NCBI GenBank assembly: GCA_019637095.1
Contig: JAHBWG010000045.1
Coordinates: forward strand, 1 to 64,000
Length of the DNA: 64,000 bases
Direction: 5' to 3'
Source: Sandaracinaceae bacterium
GTDB taxonomy: Bacteria > Myxococcota_A > Polyangia > Polyangiales > Sandaracinaceae
Shown: piece after piece, positions 1 to 7,600 of the stretch
Position numbering within the stretch: the stretch's first letter is position 1
Layout: each line of letters opens with the position of its first letter
Notes under the pieces: generated by a model
Seen by the model: the letters and a program-made list of their open reading frames with translations, nothing else
Database searches by the model: none
Told to the model about the DNA's origin: nothing
Position numbers and translations under genes: made by a program

Positions 1-443
1 CGGCGCAGGGCGGCCTCGGGCTCGGCGGCATCGCCATCCCCGTCGGTGACCCCCAGGCGCCCGCCGCCGAGGCGGCCCCTGCCGCGCAGCCGCGGGTGAC
101 CCGGTCCGAGGCGCGCACGCTGGAGGCGGCCGCGGAGCGCGCGCCCGCGCGTCGGAGCAACACGGATTGCGACGAAGAGGAGGTCCGCCCGCGGCCCGTC
201 TCCATCCCCCAGCCGGCGTACACCGACGCCGCGCGCGGCCAGGAGATCGAGGGGCGGGTGCGCCTGCGCGTCGAGGTCGACGCCGAGGGCGGGGTCTCGA
301 GCGTCGCCGTGGTCGCGGGCCTCGGCCACGGGCTCGACGAGTCGGCGGTCGCCTCGATGCGCACCGCTCGCTTCGAGCCGGCCACGCGGTGCGGTCGGCC
401 GGTCGCTTCGAGCTTCACGATCTCCGTCCGGTTCACGCTCTGA
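1..443 (+). CDS. TonB-family protein, 5' truncated by window edge
   Basis: The frame is open from the left edge (first full codon at base 3) to the TGA at 441-443, so the start lies outside the window. What is visible is a Gly/Ala/Pro-rich linker and then a TonB C-terminal-like domain of about 80 residues, with the typical pattern PQPAYTDAARGQEIEGRV, then R-L-R-V-E-V-D and a late S-F-T-I-S-V-R-F strand. In the family this domain sits in the periplasm and contacts TonB-dependent receptors to deliver proton-motive energy. The next gene is such a receptor and starts on the last base of this stop codon (TGATG), so the two are probably translationally coupled. A GTG at 96 is an internal codon, not a convincing start. 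Family call good; full length unknown. Confidence 0.75.
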   Translation, partial: AQGGLGLGGIAIPVGDPQAPAAEAAPAAQPRVTRSEARTLEAAAERAPARRSNTDCDEEEVRPRPVSIPQPAYTDAARGQEIEGRVRLRVEVDAEGGVSSVAVVAGLGHGLDESAVASMRTARFEPATRCGRPVASSFTISVRFTL

Positions 444-3097
444 TGCTCAGGACCACCGCTCGCTCCGCGCTGCCGCTCGGGATGGCGCTCGCCGCCTGCC
501 TCGGGGCGGGGCACGCTCGCGCGCAGGACGGGGAAGGCGCCGAGGGACCGCGGCTCACGCGCCCGCCGGCGCTGCTCGAGTTCGTCGAGGCCGACTACCC
601 CGAGGCCGAGCGCCAGGCCGATCGTGAGGCCGACGTCACCCTCGAGCTGACCCTGGACGCCGCCGGTCTCGTCACCGACGCGATCGTCACCGTGAGCGCG
701 GGCGAGGCGTTCGACGCCGCTGCGCTCGCCGCCGCGCGCCGCTTCCGCTTCTCTCCCGCCGAGGTCGACGGAGTGCCCACCGCGATCCGCGTGCAGTACG
801 TCTACCGCTTCCGCATCACGGTCGAGCAGGTCGCGCCGACGACCGCGACGCTCGCCGGGATCGTGCGCGACCGGCGGGGGCGCGCCCCCCTCGCCGGCGT
901 GACGATCACCACCGACGCTGGGCAGAGCGCGACCACCGACGGCGAGGGGCGCTTCGAGCTCGCGGACCTCGAGCCGGGGACCGTCGGGCTGACCCTCGAG
1001 GGCGAGCGGCTCACCGCGCTGCGGACACAGGAGACGCTCGAGGCCGGTGAGCGGCTCGAGGTCGTCTACGACGTGACGCTGCGCGACCCCGAGGACGACG
1101 ACGAGGACGAGGACGATCTCGAGATCGTCGTCGTCGCGCCGGCCCTGCGGCGCGAGGTACTCTCGACGCGGGTCGAGGCCGAGGAGGCGCGTCGCGTGCC
1201 CGGCACGCAAGGCGACGTGCTCCGTGTCGTCGAGAACCTCCCCGGTGTCGCGCGCTCGTCGGTCGGCGCAGGCCAGCTCGTCGTCTGGGGCGCGGCGCCC
1301 GAGGACACGCGCATCTACGTCGACGGCGTGCGCATCCCGCGCATCTATCACGAGGGTGGCCTGCGCTCGGTCATCGCCTCGGACCTCGTGCAGTCGCTGG
1401 ACCTGGTCCCCGGCGGCTACGGCGCCGCGTTCGGGCGCGGGCTCGGCGGCCTGGTGACCGTGCGGACGCACACCCCGACCGGTGATGGGGTCCACGGCGT
1501 GTTGAGCGCCGACCTCTACGACGCCTCGGCGATGGTGCGCGCGTCGCTCGACGACCAGTGGCGCGCCGCCGCGGCGGCGCGGGTGAGCTGGCTGCACCTC
1601 ATGGTCGACGCGGCGCAAGGAGATCTCGGCGGCTTCGTGCCCGTCCCGCGGTACTGGGACGCGCAGGCGCGGGCCCTGCACCAGATCCGCGCCGGCGAGA
1701 CGCTCGAGCTCGTGTGGCTGCTCGCGGGCGACCGCGTCTCGCGCGGTGTGCCCAACCGCGACCCCGCGCTCGTGACGCAGGACCTCCGCGAGCTCGACTT
1801 CCAGCGCGTCTACGCGCGCTGGGAGCGCGACGGAGGCGACGGCACCCGCAGCTCCATCGTGCCGTGGCTGGGCTGGGACCAGAGCCTGCGCGCGAGCCGC
1901 TTCGGCGACGTGCAGACCTCGATCGGGAGCGAGGCGTTCCTCGCCGGGGTGCGCGCGAGCCACCGCACGCGCGTCGCGCCGTTCCTCGAGGTCGAGGTCG
2001 GCCTCGACGCCGAGGTCGCGAGCGTGGGCCTCTCGCGGGCCGGCTCGATCGGCCTGCCGGCGCGCGAGGGCGACCGGCGAGTGTTCGGTCAGCCTCCCCC
2101 CGATCGCATCGCGAGCGAGGACTGGGGCGTCGTGCAGGTGTCGATGGCGCCGTACGTCGAGGCCGACCTCGCGCTCTTCGACGGAGCGGTCCACATCGTG
2201 CCCGGCCTACGCGTCGACCCCTACGTGCGCAGCGCGAGCCGGCGCACGCCGCGCGAGGGCAACTCGCCGGACATCGGGCTGTTCCAGCACGACTTCCGGG
2301 TGGAGCCGCGGCTCGCCATGCGGTGGGATCCGTACCGTGAGCTCGGCTTGCGCGCGGCCGCCGGCCTCTACCACCAGTCGCCCGCGCCCGAGGACATGAG
2401 CGCCACGTTCGGCAACCCGACGCTGCCGGTCTCGCAGGCCTGGCACGTCCTGGCGGGCACCACGGTGCGCCCGATCCCGAGCCTCGCGATCGAGGTGACG
2501 GGGTTCGCCTCGTTCTCCGAGGGGCTCGCGATGCGCAGCCTGGCCGAGTCGCCGCTGCGCGCGCAGGCGCTCGTCCCCGACGGCTGGGGACGCGCCTACG
2601 GCGCACAGGCGCTCGTACGCCTCGACCCGACCGAGGGCTTCTCGGGCTGGGTCGCCTACACGCTGATGCGCTCGGAGCGCCAGGACGCGCCCGGGCTGCC
2701 GTGGCGCCCGTTCGACTTCGACCAGACGCACGTGCTCACGGCGCTCTTGTCGTACACGCCGGGGTTCGGCTTCGAGGCGGGCGTGCGGCTCCGCTACGCG
2801 ACCGGGATGCCGCGCGCCGACGTGGTCGACGCGTACTACGACGCGGGCCGTGATCGCTGGCAGCCGGTGTTCGGCGCGCACGGCTCGGCGCGCCTGCCGG
2901 AGTTCGTGCAGCTCGACGCGCGCGTCGGCCAGCGGATCGAGCTCGGCGACACGAAGCTCGACCTCTGGCTGGAGGTGCAGAACGTGACGAACCAGCTGAA
3001 CGGTGAGGAGCTCGTGTTCTCCGCCGACTACCGGCGACGCGAGGTCATTCCGTCACTGCCCATCCTGCCGGCCTTGGGGTTGCGATGGACGTTCTGA
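443..3097 (+). CDS. TonB-dependent receptor with N-terminal TonB-CTD-like domain
   Basis: Outer-membrane receptor of 884 residues. The ATG at 443 overlaps the upstream stop and opens a signal peptide with cleavage likely after Ala27 (HARA|Q). The order of domains is: a TonB C-terminal-like domain at about 45-125; a carboxypeptidase-regulatory-like Ig fold at about 135-190; an acidic run (EDDDEDEDD); a plug domain at about 245-345 with the typical IYVDGVRIPRIYH and GGYGAAFGRGLGG segments; then a beta barrel ending in a terminal Phe (RWTF). Receptors of this class import ligands or export products across the outer membrane. The substrate cannot be told. The TonB-CTD-like domain on the receptor itself is unusual, because that domain normally sits on the inner-membrane partner. 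The last 13 bases overlap the next gene. Confidence 0.88.
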   Translation: MLRTTARSALPLGMALAACLGAGHARAQDGEGAEGPRLTRPPALLEFVEADYPEAERQADREADVTLELTLDAAGLVTDAIVTVSAGEAFDAAALAAARRFRFSPAEVDGVPTAIRVQYVYRFRITVEQVAPTTATLAGIVRDRRGRAPLAGVTITTDAGQSATTDGEGRFELADLEPGTVGLTLEGERLTALRTQETLEAGERLEVVYDVTLRDPEDDDEDEDDLEIVVVAPALRREVLSTRVEAEEARRVPGTQGDVLRVVENLPGVARSSVGAGQLVVWGAAPEDTRIYVDGVRIPRIYHEGGLRSVIASDLVQSLDLVPGGYGAAFGRGLGGLVTVRTHTPTGDGVHGVLSADLYDASAMVRASLDDQWRAAAAARVSWLHLMVDAAQGDLGGFVPVPRYWDAQARALHQIRAGETLELVWLLAGDRVSRGVPNRDPALVTQDLRELDFQRVYARWERDGGDGTRSSIVPWLGWDQSLRASRFGDVQTSIGSEAFLAGVRASHRTRVAPFLEVEVGLDAEVASVGLSRAGSIGLPAREGDRRVFGQPPPDRIASEDWGVVQVSMAPYVEADLALFDGAVHIVPGLRVDPYVRSASRRTPREGNSPDIGLFQHDFRVEPRLAMRWDPYRELGLRAAAGLYHQSPAPEDMSATFGNPTLPVSQAWHVLAGTTVRPIPSLAIEVTGFASFSEGLAMRSLAESPLRAQALVPDGWGRAYGAQALVRLDPTEGFSGWVAYTLMRSERQDAPGLPWRPFDFDQTHVLTALLSYTPGFGFEAGVRLRYATGMPRADVVDAYYDAGRDRWQPVFGAHGSARLPEFVQLDARVGQRIELGDTKLDLWLEVQNVTNQLNGEELVFSADYRRREVIPSLPILPALGLRWTF

Positions 3098-4137
3098 GGC
3101 ATCTCCGTGTCGTGGTGCTCGGCCTCGGCGCGCTCGCCTGCGTGCCGGACGTGGAGATCGACGAGTCGCGCCTCGGGGCCCCGCGCCTGCTCGCCGTGCG
3201 CGCCGAGCCGCCGGAGGTCGCGCCCGGCCAGGTGCAGCGCTACGTCGGCCTCTTCGCGGGCGCCGACGGCGTGCTCGACGCCGCGCCGCTCGACTGGGCG
3301 TACTGCCTCGCGCGAAAGCCGCTCGCGGAGCTCGGCCCGGTCTCGGGCGCCTGCCTCGAGGTCGAGGGCGACGCGATCGCGCCGATCGGTGTGGGCCTGG
3401 CCGTCGAGGGCGCGCTCCCGCGCGAGTCGTGCCGGCTCTTCGGGCCCGAGCCGCCGCCCACGGTCCCCGGCGAGCCCATCGGCCGGCCCGTCGACCCCGA
3501 CGTGACCGGCGGCTACACCCAGCCGCTGCGCCTGCTCGTCCCCGACGGCGCGGAGATCCGGCCGAGCCTGTTCGAGGTGCGGATCGCCTGTGGGCTCTTC
3601 GGCGCGACGCAGGCCGAGTCCGTCGCGTACACGCAGCGATATCGGCGCAACACCGCGCCCGGGATCGAGGCGCTCGAGCTCGTCCACCAAGACGGACGCG
3701 TCGTCACGCTCGAGCCCGGCGCGACGACCTCGGCGCCGCGCGGCGAGCAAGTCACCTTGCGGGCTCGATGGCCCGCGTGCCCCGACGCGGACGCGTGCGG
3801 GGATGGCCTGTGCGGGATCGACGAGACCCGCGCGAGCTGCCCCGACGACTGCTCGGACCCAGCCGCCGTGGGCTGCGCGGGCGCCGAGCGGTTCCTGAGG
3901 TTCGACCTCGGGACGCGCGCGCTCGTCGCCGACCGGGAGTCCGTGCGCCTCGCGTGGTACGCGAGCGACGGTTCGTTCGAGGCGGCGCGCACGGGAGTCT
4001 CCGGTGACGAGGCCCTCACGCTCTCGGAGAACGGGCTCACGCTCCCCGAGGCGCCCACGGAGCTCGTCGTGATCGTCGTCCTGCGCGACGAGCGCGGCGG
4101 CGCGACCTGGCGCGAGGCCCGCTTGCGCGTCGAGTGA
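3085..4137 (+). CDS. Putative lipoprotein linked to the TonB receptor
   Basis: This is a 350-residue exported protein that starts inside the end of the receptor gene (13-base overlap), so it is surely co-transcribed and probably coupled. The N-terminus is short and hydrophobic and runs into A-L-A-C, a weak lipobox with Cys19. Much of the body looks beta-rich. Around residues 232-255 there is a Cys cluster, CGDGLCGIDETRASCPDDC, a CGDGxC...CPxDC pattern seen in many secreted myxobacterial proteins. No enzyme motif was recognised. Its position suggests a surface-exposed partner of the receptor, by analogy with receptor/lipoprotein pairs, but this is inference. Confidence 0.72.
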   Translation: MDVLRHLRVVVLGLGALACVPDVEIDESRLGAPRLLAVRAEPPEVAPGQVQRYVGLFAGADGVLDAAPLDWAYCLARKPLAELGPVSGACLEVEGDAIAPIGVGLAVEGALPRESCRLFGPEPPPTVPGEPIGRPVDPDVTGGYTQPLRLLVPDGAEIRPSLFEVRIACGLFGATQAESVAYTQRYRRNTAPGIEALELVHQDGRVVTLEPGATTSAPRGEQVTLRARWPACPDADACGDGLCGIDETRASCPDDCSDPAAVGCAGAERFLRFDLGTRALVADRESVRLAWYASDGSFEAARTGVSGDEALTLSENGLTLPEAPTELVVIVVLRDERGGATWREARLRVE

Positions 4138-4182
4138 CCTTCGCCGAGCCGGCCTCCACGCGCGTCGGCGGTACTCGCCGGG

Positions 4183-4198
4183 CGCCTCGCGCGAGGCG
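4183..4198. terminator. Palindrome between convergent genes
   Basis: A perfect 16-base palindrome (CGCCTCGC/GCGAGGCG) lies 46 bases after the lipoprotein stop and 40 bases before the stop of the small gene on the other strand. It could fold in either transcript. There is no U-tract, so a classical intrinsic terminator is not proven. Confidence 0.4.
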
Positions 4199-4237
4199 GC
4201 GTCTCCGGGGGATCAGCGCTCCCCTTCGCCTCGCTCG

Positions 4238-4522
4238 TCAGATCGTCGTCGACACGACGCGTGCGCCGGCGCGTTCGGCCGTTCGCCGCAGCTGCAGCGT
4301 GGTGCCCGGAGCGCGCGTGGCGAGGTAGGCCGTGACGTCGGTGAGGTCGGCCGGCGCGACGAGCGCAGCGCGGGAGCCCCACGTCTCGCGGAGCAGCCGT
4401 CCGTCCAGCACGTGAACGGTGGCCGCCCCGTGGCGTCGGGCGAGACGGACCGCGCGCTCGAGCCAGAACTCGTCCTCGAGCCACGACGCGCGGGTCGGCG
4501 CGGTTGCCTGGATGCTCTGCAT
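4238..4522 (-). CDS. Small hypothetical protein (94 aa)
   Basis: A 94-residue protein of unknown function. I include it because its composition is protein-like (alternating charged and hydrophobic residues, with Trp14, Trp20 and Trp48), whereas the continuation of the same frame upstream is Arg/Pro-rich and looks non-coding. The start at 4522 is an ATG with GGAG four bases upstream; an in-frame GTG lies three codons earlier. The N-terminal third is helical (LEDEFWLERAVRLARR) and is followed by a beta-type stretch, ATVHVLDGRLL. It is divergent from the cupin gene and convergent with the receptor-linked lipoprotein. No signal peptide or membrane segment is seen. Confidence 0.45.
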   Translation of the reverse strand: MQSIQATAPTRASWLEDEFWLERAVRLARRHGAATVHVLDGRLLRETWGSRAALVAPADLTDVTAYLATRAPGTTLQLRRTAERAGARVVSTTI

Positions 4523-4738
4523 GCGCTCCACCCCGCACGCCTCGTGCCGTGCTCGTGGGCGGGACGTCCGCGCGTCGCGAGGTTCGTTGCCATGATCGAC
4601 GACGGCGACTCGGCGGGTGGCCGTGGCGCACCATGGCGTCGATTCGCCAGGGCACAGCGCACGGGCGCCGTGCTCCTTCGCGGCGCCGCCACCGCCGGAC
4701 CTGGGCGCGCGCCGGTCTCGCCCGGGTCCGCGCTCGGC

Positions 4739-5224
4739 ATGAGCGCCGCAACGCGCCGCGCGGTGCGCCAACCGCTGGGCCTGTCTGCCGATGCCTGCGC
4801 CGAGGTCGCCGAGCGGTGGCTGGCGCGGCTCCGCTCGAGCGCCCGCTCGCTCGTGGAGGCGCCCACGGATCCGTCGCGTGGATCCGTTCGGCTGGAGGTG
4901 CGCGAGGGCCTCGAGGTTCATCTACGCACATGGCCCCCATACTGCGTCGACCCGTTCCACGACCACGGAGGAGCTGCCGGCGCGATCGGCGTGCTGCGAG
5001 GGACGATCACCGAGCACGTCGCGGGTGACACGCCCGAGGCGTGGTGTATCGTGCGGCGCCCTGCCGGCACGGTGTGGACGTTCACGCCCGAGCTCCGCCA
5101 CGAGCTCCAGAACCTCGGGCGGAGCCTGGCGGTCACGGTCCACGCCGATGCGCCGCGGCGCCTCCGAGGCCGCCGCTTCGCGCTCGTCGCGGGCGGGGTG
5201 CTCCGGCCGATCCGCGCGACGTGA
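4739..5224 (+). CDS. Cysteine dioxygenase-like cupin
   Basis: A 161-residue cupin resembling type I cysteine dioxygenase, which oxidises cysteine (or a related thiol) to the sulfinate with an Fe(II) centre. The metal ligands are visible: His74 and His76 in PFHDHGG, then His121 in ELRHELQNLG, with the usual GxxxVLRGTITEH strand between them. The helical N-terminus LSADACAEVAERWLARLRS fits the family. I chose the ATG at 4739 because the residues upstream of it (possible ATG at 4592) are Arg/Gly/Pro-rich. Its true substrate may be another thiol, such as 3-mercaptopropionate. The gene is single and convergent with the DUF2378-like gene. Confidence 0.65.
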   Translation: MSAATRRAVRQPLGLSADACAEVAERWLARLRSSARSLVEAPTDPSRGSVRLEVREGLEVHLRTWPPYCVDPFHDHGGAAGAIGVLRGTITEHVAGDTPEAWCIVRRPAGTVWTFTPELRHELQNLGRSLAVTVHADAPRRLRGRRFALVAGGVLRPIRAT

Positions 5225-5290
5225 GGGCCGTCGCGATGACCCCAGCCATTCGCGCTCCTGGCCCCGTTCGCTGATCGACGTCACCGACGA

Positions 5291-5371
5291 CGCCAGGCCG
5301 TCGTGCATCGATGGTCGCTGGCCGAGGGGCCCCGTCGTTTGGAACGACCCTCCGGAGCTGGAGTCAGCTCC
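5291..5371. repeat. Dispersed palindromic element, degenerate copy C
   Basis: This shares the core of the larger elements near 49.3 and 50.6 kb: CCAGGCC, then an ATCGATGG-like half palindrome, then TGGCCGAGGGG and CCCC. It contains two clear hairpins, GTCGTT/AACGAC (5334-5348) and GGAGCTG/CAGCTCC (5354-5371). The second hairpin overlaps the stop codon of the minus-strand gene at 5364. Like the other copies it lies between convergent 3' ends, where it could end both transcripts. Confidence 0.5.
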
Positions 5372-5984
5372 AGGTGCACTCGTAGCGCGCACGCGTCGGG
5401 CTCTCGTCGAGCATCGCGGCCGCTGGGCTCGCCCCGCCGGTGATCTCCACGAGGCTCTCGAGGAGCGCGACGTTGGCGAGCAGGACCTCGCGGCTGTGGA
5501 GGTGAGGCGGGAAGCGCTCCGTCACCTCGACGCGGCGACCCTCGACCACGACGTCGACGCTGGTCCCCTGCTGCAAGAGGCCGTGCACCTTCGCGCCCAT
5601 CCGCAGGAGCACCGCGGGGCCCGCGACGCGGACGAGCGCGCGGTACATCGGCTTGTGGACGGTGGCGCGCGTGCGCTCGAGCGTCCACGCCCGCACCGCC
5701 TCGTCGCTCGGGTAGTAGTGGTCGCGCACGACGTGGAACACCGCGTCGGAGTGGACCGCTGGCACCCACACGCCCGCCGGCGGGGGCGACGAGATCAGCG
5801 CGGCGAGCCTCTCGGGCAGCCCGTCGAGCAGAGGCTCGACGCGGTGCCCGTCGAGCGACGAGCGGAGCAAGGTCCCCTTCGAGCGCGCCTGCGGGTACGA
5901 GTCGAGCCCGGCGGGCAGCGACGCGAGGTAGGCGGCGAGGGTCGGGAAGCGCGCTTCGTCGAGCATCGCGGGCCGAAGGAGCAT
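5364..5984 (-). CDS. DUF2378/TIGR02265-like protein
   Basis: A 206-residue protein with the layout of the Myxococcales-restricted TIGR02265 (DUF2378) family, whose function is unknown. Shared traits are the early K-G-T-L-L-R-S segment, a central YPSDEAVRAW helix, RALVRVAGPAVLLRMGAKVH, and a C-terminal beta-alpha end with a conserved late Trp (ECTW). The start is the ATG at 5984; an ATG six codons later (5966) is also possible, and neither has a strong ribosome binding site. No signal peptide is seen, so it is probably cytoplasmic. The family call is from recognised pattern only. Confidence 0.6.
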   Translation of the reverse strand: MLLRPAMLDEARFPTLAAYLASLPAGLDSYPQARSKGTLLRSSLDGHRVEPLLDGLPERLAALISSPPPAGVWVPAVHSDAVFHVVRDHYYPSDEAVRAWTLERTRATVHKPMYRALVRVAGPAVLLRMGAKVHGLLQQGTSVDVVVEGRRVEVTERFPPHLHSREVLLANVALLESLVEITGGASPAAAMLDESPTRARYECTWS

Positions 5985-6016
5985 AGCCCCAGCGCGGGGG
6001 CGCCGCGCGCGAGGCG

Positions 6017-7489
6017 TCAATCCGGCTGGAAGAGCCGGTCCTGCGTGCCGTCGTCGTCGTAGAACATCGGCACGCGGTCGAACGTGATCGCGCCGAAGAG
6101 GTTCACCGCGATCGAGAGCACGAGCGCGGTGACGAAGAGCCCGCGGAAGCGCCGGCCCGAGAGCGCGAGCAGCACGATCAGCATCGGCATGTAGTCGAGC
6201 GCGAAGCGGTAGCCGAACTGCACCCAGCCGCTGTTCTGGTACGCGAGGTCCCAGATCGCGACCAGCGCGGTGCTCGCGAACAGGCCCGCCATCAGCGGGC
6301 TCACCTTCTTGGGCCAGAGCAGCGGCAGCAGCGCGGGCGAGGTGAACCAGAGCGCGAGGCCGTGGCGGCTGATCATGACGTAGGGCTCGGTGGAGCTCAG
6401 CCACGGCAGGCCCGCGAGGTACACCGAGAGGTTCTTCGCGAAGTAGTGGTAGTTGAAGAGGCCCCACTTCTCGATGCGCGGGCGCCAGCGGATCATCAGG
6501 TACGTGTGGCCGAACTCGAACGGGTCGCCGAAGCGCGCGTCGTTCATCCACATCGCGACGAGGCCGACGAGCAGGATCGGCACGGCGAAGAGGGCGCTCT
6601 TCTTGAGGACGGGGACCCAGTCCGTGCCGGCGAGCCAGGCGACGAGCCCGCGCCCCTCGGTCCAGCCCGCGTGGCGCGACGCGCGGATCGCCTCGAACAG
6701 GAAGAAGAGCGCGAAGGGGGCGGTCGTCGGCCGCGTGACGAAGCAGAGGCCGAGCATCAGCCCGGCGCCGAGCGGGGAGCGCGCGCCGATGGCGAAGTAG
6801 AGGAAGCCGACGAGCAGCGCGGACGCGACGACGTGCGCGGCGAACCAGACGGATCCCTGGACCGAGGAGAAGAAGTAGACGCTGCCGAACGCGAACAGCG
6901 CGACGAGCAGGAGCTCTTCCCAGGGGCGGCGCAGGCTGAGCCGCTCCTCGCGCAGCCGGCGCAGCAGCGCGAGCAAGAGGGCGGGCGCGAGGCCGGCGAA
7001 GATCGCCCAGAACAGCGGGTCCGAGAAGTCGCGCCCGAAGATCGCGACGGCCGGGGCGATGACGACGGCGGGGAAGGGCGGGAACGAGACGTACCAGCGG
7101 TAGGCCTCGCGCGGGCGCTGGAACGCGCTCATCGGGCAGACGCCGTTCGCCTCGGTGTCGAAGCAGGCCCAGTCGTTGTAGCCGGGCGGGCGCTCCCCGA
7201 GCTGCGCGAGCTGCCCGTTCAACAGGCTCTCGGCGAGGTGGACGTAGTGGTTGTCCGGCGAGGGGCCGCGGGTGCGCGGGCCGGTCACGACGGCGAAGAT
7301 CGTCGCGCTCACCGCGAACACCGCGAACGGGAGCGCCTGGCGGCGGAGCCACGCCGCCGCGCGGCCGCCGGGCGGCGCGCTCGACGCGGCGTCCGACGGC
7401 TCCCCCCCCTCGGGGGCGTCGGGGGCCGCTGGGGCGTCGGGGGCCTCGGGGGCCTTCTTCTTCTTCCGTTCGTCGCTCCGGTCGGCCAC
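6017..7489 (-). CDS. Polytopic membrane protein, glycosyltransferase-like
   Basis: A 490-residue inner-membrane protein. The N-terminus is cytoplasmic, starts at a GTG (7489) and is rich in Lys, Pro and Ala (KKKKAPEAPDAPAAP). At least ten hydrophobic segments follow. The first extracytoplasmic loop carries the acidic/aromatic pattern DNHYVHLAESLLNGQL, seen in GT-C fold lipid-linked sugar transferases (PMT/GT39-like). The C-terminal part has a PRIEKWGLFNYHYF loop. I infer a role in adding sugars from polyprenyl-phosphate donors, but no acceptor can be named. Its 5' end points towards the divergent penicillin-acylase gene, 111 bases away. Confidence 0.6.
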   Translation of the reverse strand: MADRSDERKKKKAPEAPDAPAAPDAPEGGEPSDAASSAPPGGRAAAWLRRQALPFAVFAVSATIFAVVTGPRTRGPSPDNHYVHLAESLLNGQLAQLGERPPGYNDWACFDTEANGVCPMSAFQRPREAYRWYVSFPPFPAVVIAPAVAIFGRDFSDPLFWAIFAGLAPALLLALLRRLREERLSLRRPWEELLLVALFAFGSVYFFSSVQGSVWFAAHVVASALLVGFLYFAIGARSPLGAGLMLGLCFVTRPTTAPFALFFLFEAIRASRHAGWTEGRGLVAWLAGTDWVPVLKKSALFAVPILLVGLVAMWMNDARFGDPFEFGHTYLMIRWRPRIEKWGLFNYHYFAKNLSVYLAGLPWLSSTEPYVMISRHGLALWFTSPALLPLLWPKKVSPLMAGLFASTALVAIWDLAYQNSGWVQFGYRFALDYMPMLIVLLALSGRRFRGLFVTALVLSIAVNLFGAITFDRVPMFYDDDGTQDRLFQPD

Positions 7490-7600
7490 GGCGCGCGCGA
7501 GGATAGCGATCCGCGCGTCCGATGTCGCCCGCGTCCACGACGGAGCGTGAGCACGCGGGTCGTCACCGCGCCCGGGGAGCGCTATGAAGCGGGTCTTCGG

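Noticed and set aside
4134-4328. Small plus-strand frame after the receptor-linked lipoprotein
   Set aside because: Arg/Ala-rich, overlaps the palindrome and the opposite small gene, no ribosome binding site.
6362-7600. Upstream open extension of the penicillin-acylase frame
   Set aside because: Antisense to the membrane-protein gene, rich in Glu/Arg/Ala without motifs; the lipoprotein signal at 7601 gives a clear start.
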